Positions 7,929 through 17,441 of a DNA stretch of 64,000 nt are shown one piece after another (within the stretch, counting starts at the first letter, position 1; each line of letters opens with the position of its first letter). The stretch is taken from positions 1,116,001 through 1,180,000 of the forward strand of contig NZ_CP009928.1 in the NCBI RefSeq assembly GCF_001021975.1, given 5' to 3'. The notes below the pieces were generated by a model. It was given only the letters and a program-made list of their open reading frames with translations, did not search any database and was not told where the DNA came from. Origin of the DNA: Chryseobacterium gallinarum (GTDB taxonomy: Bacteria; Bacteroidota; Bacteroidia; Flavobacteriales; Weeksellaceae). Position numbers and translations under genes: made by a program.

Positions 7929-8389
7929 ACTATTACTATTTAAATGGTTACATTTTATCAACAGCAAAAACAATGCGAAATAACAAACGGAGCAAATGTT
8001 TAATGGAAATTAAATAATGCCCACCGGCCAAAGGATTGACACAGCTTTCTGTAAGTGTTTCGTCCCTCTCCTGTCATTTCACGACGTAATTCTATATGTA
8101 TCTCACTGAATTTCTTCTTTCTTGGTTATGCTAATGTTCTTTCATGTCACAAGTATAGAAAAAACTCGTTTTCTCACTCGCACACTATCCAAACAAACGA
8201 AAAATACATCTTCAGAAAACTCCGTTATGTACAAAACAGACTTGATCATTAAAAAAAACAAAATCAGCACCTCATCATGAATACAATTATAAACCGTTGA
8301 AAACTAAAACACTAAACTCTTACCATCCAAAATGAGAGCGGTCATTCCACAAAAAAGACTAAAAAAATGTTTTATCGTAAAGAATTTTA
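7929..8389. other. Intergenic region of about 460 bases
   Basis: No convincing gene, RNA or repeat was seen on either strand. A 65-codon open frame on the plus strand at 8055-8252 has no family likeness and no promoter, so it is not called. The region carries the divergent upstream sequences of the flavin reductase and acpP. Confidence 0.5.
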
Positions 8390-8397
8390 TATATTTG
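8390..8397 (+). promoter_or_regulatory. acpP promoter, -7 box TATATTTG
   Basis: An exact match to the Bacteroidota TAnnTTTG -7 consensus, 31 bases upstream of the acpP start. It probably drives the acpP-fabF-rnc-IPExxxVDY-pyk cluster. The -33 TTG is not clear. Confidence 0.6.
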
Positions 8398-8428
8398 CAC
8401 CATCTAACAATTAAAAAAATAATTTACT

Positions 8429-8668
8429 ATGTCAGACATTGCATCAAGAGTAAAAGCTATCATCGCTGATAAGCTTGACGTTGAAGAAACAGAAGTAACT
8501 CCTGAAGCTAGCTTCACTAACGATTTAGGAGCTGATTCACTAGATACAGTTGAGTTAATCATGGAATTTGAAAAAGAATTTAATATTCAAATCCCTGATG
8601 ATCAGGCTGAAAAAATTACTACTGTAGGACACGCTATCGCTTACATCGAAGAAGTAGTAAATAAATAA
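8429..8668 (+). CDS. acpP: Acyl carrier protein
   Basis: A 79-residue acidic four-helix carrier protein. The GADSLDTVE motif places the 4'-phosphopantetheine attachment at Ser37, at the head of helix II ([15 protein letters not shown]). It shuttles acyl intermediates in type II fatty acid synthesis in the cytoplasm. Length and motif are canonical. It is the first gene of the run, 34 bases upstream of fabF, the standard acpP-fabF pair. Its own strong promoter fits the high expression normal for ACP. Confidence 0.97.
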   Translation: MSDIASRVKAIIADKLDVEETEVTPEASFTNDLGADSLDTVELIMEFEKEFNIQIPDDQAEKITTVGHAIAYIEEVVNK

Positions 8669-8702
8669 TATTCTTCAACAAAAAAGAAAATTTTAAAAGT
8701 TT

Positions 8703-9947
8703 ATGGAATTAAAAAGAGTAGTTGTAACCGGTTTTGGAGCAATAACACCGATTGGAAATAATGCAAAAGAATACTGGGAAAATCTTGTGAAAGGTGAGAG
8801 CGGTGCCGCTCCGATTACTCTTTTTGATGCCACAAACTTTAAAACGAAGTTTGCCTGCGAGGTGAAAAATTTCGATCCGTTACAGCATTTTGATAAGAAA
8901 GAAGCTAAAAAAATGGACCGAAATACCCAATTGGGACTTGTTGCAGCTAAAGAAGCTGTGGCACATTCCAGAATTATAGAAGACAATGTTGATAAAAACA
9001 GAGTTGGTGTAGTCTGGGGTTCCGGAATCGGAGGTTTAGAAACTTTTGAAACAGAAGTATTAGGATGGGCCAATACAGAAATCCCTAGATTTAACCCGTT
9101 CTTTATCCCCAAAATGATTGCGGATATTACTCCGGGGCATATCTCTATTGAGTATGGATTCCATGGTCCTAATTATACAACTGTATCTGCATGTGCTTCT
9201 TCAGCAAATGCAATAATTGATTCCAAGATGCTGATCCAGCTGGGAAAAGCAGATGTGATTGTGTGTGGAGGCTCTGAAGCAGCCGTTACAGCAAGTGGTG
9301 TCGGTGGATTCAATGCAATGATGGCACTTTCTACAAGAAATGATGATCCCAAAACAGCTTCAAGACCTTTTGACAAAGACAGAGACGGATTTGTACTGGG
9401 TGAAGGTGCGGGATGTATTATTCTTGAAGAATATGAGCACGCGGTAAAACGTGGGGCTACAATTTATGCAGAATTATTAGGTGGAGGCTTAAGTGCTGAT
9501 GCACATCACATGACTGCTCCACATCCTGAAGGCCTTGGCGCTTATCTGGTAATGAAAAACTGTCTGGAAGATGCAGGCTTAACTGCTGATGAAGTAGATC
9601 ATATCAATATGCACGGTACCTCTACTCCATTAGGAGACATCGCAGAATCCAATGCAATTTCAAAATTATTGGGAGAACACGCTTTCGACATTCAGATTAA
9701 TTCTACCAAATCTATGACAGGTCACCTTTTAGGGGCGGCAGGTGTTATTGAAGCTATCGCTGCATTGGGAACTATTATTCATGGTATTGTTCCTCCTACC
9801 ATCAACCATTTTACTGATGATGAAAATATTGACAGCAGACTTAACTTTACGTTTAATGAGGCTGTAAAGAAAGATGTAAAAGTAGCCATGAGCAATACTT
9901 TTGGATTTGGCGGGCATAATGCTTGCGTTCTATTTAAGAAAATCTAA
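8703..9947 (+). CDS. fabF: Beta-ketoacyl-ACP synthase II
   Basis: A 414-residue condensing enzyme with a thiolase fold. The catalytic Cys164 lies in VSACASSANA, the two histidines are His304 (NMHGTST) and His341 (SMTGHLLGAAG), and Lys336 precedes the second. It elongates acyl-ACP with malonyl-ACP and contributes to temperature-dependent unsaturated or branched chain elongation. It follows acpP by 34 bases and precedes rnc by 9, consistent with one operon. The N-terminal RVVVTGFGAITPIGN is canonical. Confidence 0.96.
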   Translation: MELKRVVVTGFGAITPIGNNAKEYWENLVKGESGAAPITLFDATNFKTKFACEVKNFDPLQHFDKKEAKKMDRNTQLGLVAAKEAVAHSRIIEDNVDKNRVGVVWGSGIGGLETFETEVLGWANTEIPRFNPFFIPKMIADITPGHISIEYGFHGPNYTTVSACASSANAIIDSKMLIQLGKADVIVCGGSEAAVTASGVGGFNAMMALSTRNDDPKTASRPFDKDRDGFVLGEGAGCIILEEYEHAVKRGATIYAELLGGGLSADAHHMTAPHPEGLGAYLVMKNCLEDAGLTADEVDHINMHGTSTPLGDIAESNAISKLLGEHAFDIQINSTKSMTGHLLGAAGVIEAIAALGTIIHGIVPPTINHFTDDENIDSRLNFTFNEAVKKDVKVAMSNTFGFGGHNACVLFKKI

Positions 9948-9956
9948 ATTCAATGA

Positions 9957-10721
9957 ATGGAGTTACAGAAATACTTTTCTAAATTCCTTCTCAAAAAAAG
10001 AAAAAGACAATTAACGGAGAGAGATTATTTTCTCAGTACCGAACTTTCAAAAGTGTTAGGTACGGAGGTTCAGAATATTGCTCTTTACCGTGAGGCTTTC
10101 TCTTTAAAAAATTCTTCTAAAAATCAAGACAGCAATTACGAAAGGCTTGAATTTTTGGGAGATTCTGTTTTGGGTACAATCATATCCTGTCATTTGTTCC
10201 AGACTTATCCCCAGGCTAATGAGGGATACCTGACACAAATGAAGTCTAAGATTGTTAATAGGAAAAACCTTAATAAATTAGGAGAAGACCTGAAGCTCAC
10301 CAATCTTTTGCAGAAGCAGAGTAGTTCGGCAGCCTTAGGTGAAAACATTTCCGGAAACTTATTTGAGGCCCTGATTGGCGCCGTTTATTTAGACTTCCAT
10401 TATGATGCTTGCAAAAAGATCATTTTGGAAAAACTTTTGACCCCTTCCGAGATTAACAAGCTTGAAAATAAAATTGTAAGCTACAAAGGCCTCCTGCTTG
10501 AATGGAGTCAAAAGAAGAAGGTGAATATAAAGTACGAAACCTGCGAGGAGCTACAAGCTAATAAAGCCATTGTATTCAGGTGCCATGTATGGCTGGGAGA
10601 TGAAAAAATTGCGAACGCAACGGAGACTTCCAAGAAAAAAGCAGAAGAAAAGGCAGCACAAAGGGCATTTTATATTTTAAATAAAAAAGAAAATATACTT
10701 GGAAATTCAAAAACTTTATGA
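9957..10721 (+). CDS. rnc: Ribonuclease III
   Basis: A 254-residue protein that cuts double-stranded RNA in rRNA and mRNA processing. The signature ERLEFLGDSVLG spans about 62-73 with catalytic Asp69, and the second catalytic acid is Glu137 in NLFEALIGAVYLD. A double-stranded RNA-binding domain occupies about 170-240 (KGLLLEWSQKKK through KKKAEEKAAQRA). Start ATG 9957 lies nine bases after fabF, the fabF-rnc order known in Bacteroidota. Its 3' end overlaps the next gene by 23 bases, indicating translational coupling. Confidence 0.95.
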   Translation: MELQKYFSKFLLKKRKRQLTERDYFLSTELSKVLGTEVQNIALYREAFSLKNSSKNQDSNYERLEFLGDSVLGTIISCHLFQTYPQANEGYLTQMKSKIVNRKNLNKLGEDLKLTNLLQKQSSSAALGENISGNLFEALIGAVYLDFHYDACKKIILEKLLTPSEINKLENKIVSYKGLLLEWSQKKKVNIKYETCEELQANKAIVFRCHVWLGDEKIANATETSKKKAEEKAAQRAFYILNKKENILGNSKTL

Positions 10722-11172
10722 TCTGGATGATATAGAATTTGAAGATATTACCATAGGTTTGGTAAGATTAGCAAAAAATATACCCGCTCATGAGTTTTTC
10801 TATAAGATCAATCAAAGTAATGACCTCAATTTTTCAAGAAAGAAAGACCTGATCTTTCATGGGGATTATTATGATTATTTTTTTCCCAGGTTCGAAGCTT
10901 ACCATAAGTTCACCAAGACCTGTTTTACCTTCATTTCAAATAAATCTTCGGAAAGTAAACAAAAAAAAATTCAGACTGAGCTTTTTACAGAAGAAGAAAA
11001 CATTAAATTTTTATTAAATAATCAGGTAGATGTAGAATATATTCTGCATACTTCGGAACAATTTCCTGATTTTTCCGTAATTTTGCTCCCTGAAAATCTT
11101 GTTTTTCCAATTCAAGATTATACATTAAGTTCTGACGAGGAACTTTATCAAATTATCCAGTATTATGAATAA
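10699..11172 (+). CDS. IPExxxVDY family protein
   Basis: A 157-residue cytoplasmic protein of unknown function, restricted to Bacteroidota and named for a conserved C-terminal motif. Here the motif is a variant, LPENLVFPIQDY. N-terminal features (LVRLAKNIPAHEFFYKINQ, then a DYYDYFFPRFEAY segment) fit the family, as does the position between rnc and pyk. No ATG is available in frame near the expected start. The TTG at 10699 (MEIQKLYDLDD) gives a normal length and overlaps rnc by 23 bases. The stop overlaps the pyk start by 8 bases, so the three genes are translationally linked. Confidence 0.8.
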   Translation: MEIQKLYDLDDIEFEDITIGLVRLAKNIPAHEFFYKINQSNDLNFSRKKDLIFHGDYYDYFFPRFEAYHKFTKTCFTFISNKSSESKQKKIQTELFTEEENIKFLLNNQVDVEYILHTSEQFPDFSVILLPENLVFPIQDYTLSSDEELYQIIQYYE

Positions 11173-12610
11173 GTATTTAAAGAAGACAAAAATTATCGCA
11201 ACACTAGGACCAGCTTCATCATCGAAGGAGGTTATGTTAGATTTAATGAAAGCGGGTGTTGATATTTTTAGAATAAATTTCTCACATGCAGATTACGACT
11301 TGGTTCGAAAAAATATTGAAATCATCAGAGAGCTCAATAGCGAGTACGGGTATTCTGTGGGAATCCTGGGAGATCTTCAGGGACCTAAGCTGAGAGTGGG
11401 TGTTGTAAAGGAAGGCTCTTACTTAAATCCTGGTGATGTGCTTACTTTTACCAATGAAAAAATAGAAGGAGATTCCACTAAGGTATACATGACGTATCAG
11501 CAGTTTCCACAAGATGTAAAAGTAGGGGAAAGAATCCTTATTGACGATGGTAAACTGGTATTGGAAGTTATTGAGACAAATGAAAAAGATACCGTAAGGG
11601 CTAAAACAATTCAAGGGGGACCACTAAGCTCTAAAAAAGGAGTTAACCTACCTAACACCAACGTTTCTCTTCCTGCTTTAACAGAAAAAGATATTCAGGA
11701 TGCTAATTTCATGCTTGATATGGAAGTAGACTGGATTGCGCTTTCTTTTGTACGTCATGCTCAGGATATTATCGATTTAAAGGAATTGATTGCATCTCAT
11801 CCGAACGGTAAATTCAAAACCCCGATTATTGCGAAAATTGAAAAGCCTGAAGGGGTTAAAAATATTGATGAAATTTTATTGGAATGTGACGGCCTTATGG
11901 TTGCCCGTGGTGATCTGGGTGTAGAAGTTCCGATGGAAGAAGTTCCCGCGATCCAGAAAAACCTGGTAGAAAAAGCAAGGTTTTATTCCAAACCGGTAAT
12001 TATTGCTACCCAGATGATGGAAACGATGATCAATAGCCTTACTCCTACAAGAGCGGAAGTAAATGACGTTGCCAACTCTGTATTGGACGGTGCAGATGCC
12101 GTAATGCTTTCCGGTGAAACATCCGTAGGAAGATATCCTGTACAGGTAGTGGAAAACATGGCTAAAATTGTGAAAAATATTGAAACCACACATTTCTACC
12201 AACACAAGAACGAACCGATTGAAAAAGACTACAACTGTATTGATGAGCGATTCATCACCAACCGGGTATGTCTTGCTGCGGTAAGAATAGCAAAAACTAC
12301 CAATGTTTCTGCTATTGTAACTCTTACCCATTCCGGATATACGGCCTTCCAGCTTGCTGCTCACAGACCAAACTCTCACATCATCGTTTATAGCGGTAAC
12401 AGGAGAGTAATCACTATGCTGAACCTGCTTTGGGGAGTGCATGCCTACTATTATGACATGAAAAAGTCTACTGATGAAACGATCATCCAGGTAAATATGC
12501 TAACACACAATTATGGTTATATTGAAACCGGAGACTTCGTCATCAATATCAATGCGACACCTTCGTATGAAGGCGGTAAAACGAATACCTTGAGATTGAC
12601 GACAGTATAA
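11165..12610 (+). CDS. pyk: Pyruvate kinase
   Basis: A 481-residue glycolytic enzyme converting phosphoenolpyruvate and ADP to pyruvate and ATP. Visible marks are KIIATLGPASS at the N-terminus, RINFSHA at 36-42 (substrate and K+/phosphate site), catalytic Lys224 in IIAKIEKPEG, and MVARGDLGVE at 245-254 binding the metal. The C-terminal regulatory domain ends near the stop at 12610. It overlaps the IPExxxVDY gene by 8 bases. Directly after the stop come a heptanucleotide repeat and a terminator, so pyk ends the transcript. Confidence 0.96.
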   Translation: MNKYLKKTKIIATLGPASSSKEVMLDLMKAGVDIFRINFSHADYDLVRKNIEIIRELNSEYGYSVGILGDLQGPKLRVGVVKEGSYLNPGDVLTFTNEKIEGDSTKVYMTYQQFPQDVKVGERILIDDGKLVLEVIETNEKDTVRAKTIQGGPLSSKKGVNLPNTNVSLPALTEKDIQDANFMLDMEVDWIALSFVRHAQDIIDLKELIASHPNGKFKTPIIAKIEKPEGVKNIDEILLECDGLMVARGDLGVEVPMEEVPAIQKNLVEKARFYSKPVIIATQMMETMINSLTPTRAEVNDVANSVLDGADAVMLSGETSVGRYPVQVVENMAKIVKNIETTHFYQHKNEPIEKDYNCIDERFITNRVCLAAVRIAKTTNVSAIVTLTHSGYTAFQLAAHRPNSHIIVYSGNRRVITMLNLLWGVHAYYYDMKKSTDETIIQVNMLTHNYGYIETGDFVININATPSYEGGKTNTLRLTTV

Positions 12611-12649
12611 GCAATAAGCAATAAGCAATAAGCAATAAGCAATAAGCAA
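12611..12649. repeat. Heptanucleotide tandem repeat (GCAATAA), five copies plus a partial
   Basis: Five perfect copies of GCAATAA run from 12611 to 12645, followed by GCAA. They begin at the base after the pyk stop codon. The unit can equally be read as AATAAGC. Being outside the reading frame, copy-number change would not alter Pyk but would change the 3' untranslated region ahead of the terminator. Confidence 0.9.
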
Positions 12650-12672
12650 AGCTACTTTTTGTCAAAGTATAA

Positions 12673-12705
12673 AAAAACTCCCGAAATTGATTTTCGGGAG
12701 TTTTT
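12673..12705. terminator. Bidirectional terminator between pyk and the aldehyde dehydrogenase gene
   Basis: A 14-bp stem (12673-12686 with 12692-12705), with A-rich and T-rich outer ends and the core CTCCCG/CGGGAG. It serves the convergent genes on both sides. Confidence 0.85.
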
Positions 12706-12727
12706 ATTTATACTATAATTGCAGCTT

Positions 12728-14020
12728 TTAATTACCTACAATCGTCTTTGCTGTTACAAACTCTTTTAAGGCCAGTAAAGAAAGCTCCGTACCATATCCC
12801 GAAGCCTTGGAACCTCCGAAGGGAAAACGCGGATCAGAACTTGTCATTCTGTTGATGTTAACCGTTCCTGATTCAAGGTTTTCAATAAAAAATAACTGCC
12901 GGGCTTTATCGTGAGTCCATACAGAATTTGAAAGACCGAAAGGAATATCATTGGCAATCTGCAATGCTTCTTCATCATTTCTGGCAATCATCACCATCCC
13001 AAGAGGGCCGAAAAGTTCTTCTTTTAAAATTGGGTTTCCTTCCTGAACCCTGATTAAACCAGGTTTAAATTCATTTTCTGATACTCTTTCCAGAGGAATA
13101 ATGATTTCCGCCCCGTTTTCCAATGCTCTGTTAAACTGAGCTTCGAGTTCATCCGCCAGATCCGGCCTTGCCATCCCTGCCAGTTTAGTTTCTTTATTTA
13201 AAGGGTCTCCAATTTCATATTTTTTATATTCTTCAATAAAAATCGGTAAAAACTGATCTTCCACTTTTTCATCAATGATAAACCTTTTAGCTGCAGTACA
13301 GGTTTGCCCGCAGTTTTGGAGTCTGGATTTCACTCCGGATCTTGCCGCTTCTTCCAGGTCTGCATCTTCAAAAATGATAAAGGCATCACTTCCGCCTAGT
13401 TCCAATAAAGATTTTTTAATATTCAAACCAGCAATTGAAGCGACTTCTCCTCCTGCTTTTCCGCTACCCGTAAGACTTACTCCTTTTACAACATCATGTT
13501 CAAGGATTTCTTTTACGGCTTTATGTCCTACTTCAAGATTCTGGAAAATGCCTTCGGGAAAGCCTGCTTCCAAAAGAACTTCTTCAATGGCATTTCCACT
13601 TCCGAAACAAATTGAAGCATGCTTTAAAACCACTGTATTTCCGGCCAGCATTGCAGGAATAGCAAATCTCAGCACCTGCCAGAAGGGAAAGTTCCAGGGC
13701 ATTACTCCTAAAATAACCCCTTTCGGAACATAATGAACTTCAGAATACGCAAATTCGGATTCTACTTTTTCGGGTTTTAATATATTTTCTGCAGCGGCAT
13801 AATAATTCATCATTAAAGCACACTTTTCCACCTCAGCAATCGATTCTGAAATCGGCTTATTCATTTCCGTGGTAATGATCCTTCCAAACTTCTCCGAATT
13901 ATTCTTTATAATTTCTGCCGCTTTTGCTATTAACTTCTGTCGTTCCTCAAACGGCACCTTTCTCCACACTGAAAACGCTTTATCTGCTTTAATAAGCTTG
14001 CTTTCAATTAATTGTTCCAT
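12728..14020 (-). CDS. NAD(P)-dependent aldehyde dehydrogenase, succinate-semialdehyde type
   Basis: Oxidises an aldehyde to the acid. Family marks include GVMPWNFPFWQ (cofactor cleft), GNTVVLKHAS, SLTGSGKAG, the general base Glu in LLELGGSDAF and the nucleophile Cys in NCGQTCTAAKR. Substrate preference cannot be read directly, but the short form without an extended C-terminus and the motif set resemble bacterial succinate-semialdehyde dehydrogenases (GabD/Sad group). At 430 residues it lacks the usual first 20 or so residues with the N-P-A/Y-T-G motif: it begins at the first helix (LIKADKAFSVWRK). No neighbouring gene indicates a pathway. Confidence 0.85.
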   Translation of the reverse strand: MEQLIESKLIKADKAFSVWRKVPFEERQKLIAKAAEIIKNNSEKFGRIITTEMNKPISESIAEVEKCALMMNYYAAAENILKPEKVESEFAYSEVHYVPKGVILGVMPWNFPFWQVLRFAIPAMLAGNTVVLKHASICFGSGNAIEEVLLEAGFPEGIFQNLEVGHKAVKEILEHDVVKGVSLTGSGKAGGEVASIAGLNIKKSLLELGGSDAFIIFEDADLEEAARSGVKSRLQNCGQTCTAAKRFIIDEKVEDQFLPIFIEEYKKYEIGDPLNKETKLAGMARPDLADELEAQFNRALENGAEIIIPLERVSENEFKPGLIRVQEGNPILKEELFGPLGMVMIARNDEEALQIANDIPFGLSNSVWTHDKARQLFFIENLESGTVNINRMTSSDPRFPFGGSKASGYGTELSLLALKEFVTAKTIVGN

Positions 14021-14155
14021 AATATAATTTCTGTTTTAAATTCAGCTAATGAATTTATGAGCGCTTTCATTAAAAAGCACGATAAAAGCAGCAAATTCCA
14101 TTCCTTAAGGGGAAATTAAAAATGATTTTCTCTATCGGAAGAATACAGTTTTATC

Positions 14156-15079
14156 TTAAATCATCAGCCATTCATTCACCAGACAGGCAGCCAGTCTTGC
14201 CGTTCTATCCTGAATATCAAAAGACGGATTAACTTCAGCCACGTCTAATGCAATAAGTTTTTTATTTTTTAAAATATGCTTGTAAAAATGCATAAAAGTT
14301 GCGTCTGCAAAGATACCATTATATGCCGAAGCTGAAACCCCTGGCGCGATAGAAGCATTAAAAACATCCATACAAATGGTGAGATAGGCAAAGTCTACAT
14401 GGTTTAATAAGTCATCAATACGCTGATAAATAGAGGGAAGGTTTTCAAAAAATAATTCGTCAGCAAGGATATATTTCATTCCGTACTGATGTGCTGTATC
14501 AAAAAGTTTCAGTGTATTGGAGTTTCTCTGGATTCCTATATGTAAAGAATTGATCGGGCCTTCCTGGGCAATCTGCCAGAACCCGGTCCCGGAACTTGCA
14601 CCTACACCTTTTTCTGGTTGCCTGTTATCAAAATGGGCATCAATATTAATGATCCCTATTTTTTGTTCGGGAAAGGCCGTTTTTATTCCCAGATAATGAG
14701 CATACGTCACTTCATGACCTCCGCTTAATACAAGAGATTTTCCTCCTTTTAAAAGGACTTTTGAGACATTTTTCGCTAGGGTATTCTGGGTATTCTCCAG
14801 ATTACCGTCATCACAGGTAATATTTCCAAAATCCAGCAATGAAAAATCGGGAAGAACTACAGGAAAATTAGCCATATTTTTACGGATCACATCCGGAGCA
14901 TCTTTGGCTCCCTGACGACCTTTGTTTCTTCTCACTCCTTCGTCAACGGCAAAACCGTGCAGAACGAAATCATTCGTTGAAATACTATCGTAATTGTGTT
15001 CTTCTTTTACTCTCTGAAATAGTCTGTGGAAAAGAAGTTCTTCGCCATCCAATCTACCCTGCCAAATATTTTGAAACAT
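14156..15079 (-). CDS. hutG: Formimidoylglutamase-like arginase family protein
   Basis: A 307-residue ureohydrolase-fold enzyme. The manganese-binding segments are GGHEVTYAHYLG, IINIDAHFDNR and CMDVFNASIAPGVSA. The APGVSA ending is typical of formiminoglutamase rather than arginase or agmatinase. It would hydrolyse N-formimino-L-glutamate to glutamate and formamide, the last step of one histidine degradation route. It follows the BCCT transporter gene by 126 bases on the same strand and shares the neighbourhood with hutI, which supports the assignment. Confidence 0.8.
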   Translation of the reverse strand: MFQNIWQGRLDGEELLFHRLFQRVKEEHNYDSISTNDFVLHGFAVDEGVRRNKGRQGAKDAPDVIRKNMANFPVVLPDFSLLDFGNITCDDGNLENTQNTLAKNVSKVLLKGGKSLVLSGGHEVTYAHYLGIKTAFPEQKIGIINIDAHFDNRQPEKGVGASSGTGFWQIAQEGPINSLHIGIQRNSNTLKLFDTAHQYGMKYILADELFFENLPSIYQRIDDLLNHVDFAYLTICMDVFNASIAPGVSASAYNGIFADATFMHFYKHILKNKKLIALDVAEVNPSFDIQDRTARLAACLVNEWLMI

Positions 15080-15205
15080 AATTCCTTAAAATTCAATTTT
15101 AGTTACATCATTATTTCCAGTAAAGCTAACTAATATTGTTTAGATAAAAAAACACCTTTGATATATTATACAAATCATTCATTATAAGAAAAACAGATCA
15201 TTTTT

Positions 15206-17218
15206 TTATTCCTTTTTCTGATTGGCATTACTGCTGATAAACATTTCATTCCGTTCTTCTGAAACAATTTCCAGAAAACGCTCGTAATGTTTCAATACGT
15301 CCGAGATCAGTTCATTCTTGGTGAAGTATTGTACATCATACCCTTCCCTCCCATCTCCGAAGTAGGATCTTGGATAATGGGTTTTATTATCCTCCAGATC
15401 AGGAAGGTTTTCTTCGTTAATGATGTATTCGGATACGGTTTTCACCTGGTTTTTAATCCCATAAATAAAGTTATTAACAACACCCTGATGGATTTCTATT
15501 TCTAACCTGACAGGGTTTTCATACTGATTTATTTTGGCTTCAATTCCGTTGGCTGCAAATTCATCTTTCAACTCTGTAAATGCTTCTTTTGCTTTTACCT
15601 GGATAAAATGGTCTACTGAAGAGTTGTCTTTAAAGGAAACGATATTTTTTAAACGTTCTTTCCAGAATTCACCGGACCACGGAACTGTAGAGGCTGAAAA
15701 GTTTCTGTCATAGTATTTCTGATCAATACTAAGACCTTTCATCAAACTGACAATAAATAAAATCACAATAACGGAAAAAGGTAATGCCGTAATCAGGGTC
15801 ATACTCTGGAGGGCTTTTAAACCACCCACGTTCAGCAACAATAAGGATAAGACAGCCAATAATGCTCCCCAGAAGACAATCTGCCATTTAGGAGATTTGT
15901 TGGCATTTTTGGTAGCGATGCTATTCATTACAAATATCCCGGAGTCTGCTGAAGTTACAAAAAAGATAAGGATGATAAGAATGACAAAGAAACCGGTAAA
16001 AGACGAAAATGGCATGTATTCTAAAAACCTGAACATTAATGCATCCGGATCGGCAGCAAATTTACTTAACTGCCCATCAGCGATGTTCAGATCAAACCAC
16101 ATTGCACTGTTTCCAAATACAGACATCCAGATAAAATTGAACAACGTCGGTAATATCAAAACAGCCAGGATAAATTCCCTGATTGTCCTTCCTTTGGAAA
16201 TCTTCGCTATAAATAATCCTACATACGGAGACCACGAAATCCACCATGCCCAGTACAGAATCGTCCAGTCATAGAACCATGGCAATGCATTTTTTTCATA
16301 CACATGGGTATTGAAGGTCAGGTTAAAAAAGTTATTGATATAATTTCCCAGACCTTCAGTAAAACTTCCGATCAGATAAACTGTAGGCCCCAATATCAGT
16401 ACAAACAATAAAAGTCCTATAACACTGATCACATTAATGTTACTTAATATTTTCACTCCTTTTCCTACTCCTGAGATTGCTGAAATCACAGCAATAGAAA
16501 CCAGACACACCACAATGATAACCTGATACGTGAAGCTATTTTCAGGAGTGACATGAAGAATGTTCAATCCGGAACTGATCTGGACCACTCCAAATCCCAA
16601 AGTAGTGGTAATTCCAAAAAAAGTACAGCAAAGGGCAAAAACATCAATTGCATTTCCCCATTTCCCATTAATCTTATTTTTGAGTAAAGGATAAAAGCAG
16701 CTTCTTAATGAAAGAGGCAACCGGTAACGATAGGCAAAGTAAGATAATGAAAGTCCTACCACCCCATAGATAGCCCACGCATGGATTCCCCAGTGGAAGA
16801 ACGTGTACAACTGTGCCTGCTTGGCCCTGCTTACATAATGGTTATCGGCAAAAACCTCCGAGGAATAATGCTGCATTGGCTCAGCCACGCTAAAGTATAT
16901 CAGACCGATTCCCATTCCTGCTGCAAACAACATCGAAATCCATGAGAAGAATGAGTATTCCGGTTTACTGTCATTAGCACCCAGCTTTATATTCGCATAT
17001 TTACTGAATAGCAGGTACACTAAAAAGATCACAAAAAGCGTTACAGACCAAACGTATACCCAGTTTAAGTTAACAAATATAAATTGTTTGATCTCGTTCA
17101 GAATGTTTTCCGTCGGTTTAGGATAAACAGCAGAAAGAAAACAGGTTCCTATAATAAAAATCAAACTCGGAATAGTGACCCCTTTGTTAAAAGTAGATCT
17201 GACATGTTGAAAATTCAT
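15206..17218 (-). CDS. BCCT family transporter (choline/betaine/carnitine type) with long C-terminal domain
   Basis: A 670-residue inner-membrane protein with about 12 membrane segments. The family signature is visible as WWISWSPYVGLFIAKISKGRT, plus the Gly/Met/Tyr-rich FAAGMGIGLIYFSVAEP near residue 100. Residues from about 510 form a hydrophilic C-terminal domain, similar in arrangement to BetT-type carriers. Substrates of the family are usually trimethylammonium compounds taken up by Na+ or H+ symport. Its place between hutI and hutG raises the possibility of a histidine-related or histidine-betaine substrate, but no residue seen here decides that. Confidence 0.88.
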   Translation of the reverse strand: MNFQHVRSTFNKGVTIPSLIFIIGTCFLSAVYPKPTENILNEIKQFIFVNLNWVYVWSVTLFVIFLVYLLFSKYANIKLGANDSKPEYSFFSWISMLFAAGMGIGLIYFSVAEPMQHYSSEVFADNHYVSRAKQAQLYTFFHWGIHAWAIYGVVGLSLSYFAYRYRLPLSLRSCFYPLLKNKINGKWGNAIDVFALCCTFFGITTTLGFGVVQISSGLNILHVTPENSFTYQVIIVVCLVSIAVISAISGVGKGVKILSNINVISVIGLLLFVLILGPTVYLIGSFTEGLGNYINNFFNLTFNTHVYEKNALPWFYDWTILYWAWWISWSPYVGLFIAKISKGRTIREFILAVLILPTLFNFIWMSVFGNSAMWFDLNIADGQLSKFAADPDALMFRFLEYMPFSSFTGFFVILIILIFFVTSADSGIFVMNSIATKNANKSPKWQIVFWGALLAVLSLLLLNVGGLKALQSMTLITALPFSVIVILFIVSLMKGLSIDQKYYDRNFSASTVPWSGEFWKERLKNIVSFKDNSSVDHFIQVKAKEAFTELKDEFAANGIEAKINQYENPVRLEIEIHQGVVNNFIYGIKNQVKTVSEYIINEENLPDLEDNKTHYPRSYFGDGREGYDVQYFTKNELISDVLKHYERFLEIVSEERNEMFISSNANQKKE

Positions 17219-17441
17219 CTTTTATATTTTCGTATTTAATAGTATTGATAAGCCTTCCTGGTATAAGATATAGCTGTAATAAAAGTACTAAGAAGGGGAA
17301 AATATCCAGGTTTCCGCCCTGTCTGTTGTGTACTTAAGAACTATTGAAAATCGCTGTTTTTAAAACAAGTCAACGGCAATCGTGGCACAATATAAGGATT
17401 CTTAAATAAATACAAAAAATGCAAAAAGCTTTATAATCCCA

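Noticed and set aside
8055..8252. 65-codon frame upstream of acpP
   Set aside because: No promoter, no ribosome-binding context and no family likeness; the amino acid composition looks random.
11876..12442. 188-codon open frame opposite pyk
   Set aside because: It lies entirely antisense to a clear pyruvate kinase gene and has no family likeness; it is a codon-bias shadow.
12611..12649. GCAATAA repeats as CRISPR repeats or iterons
   Set aside because: The unit is only 7 bp and directly contiguous, without spacers. It is not near a replication gene.
13275..13733. 152-codon plus-strand frame within the aldehyde dehydrogenase gene
   Set aside because: It mirrors the coding strand of a conserved enzyme and has no recognisable protein character.
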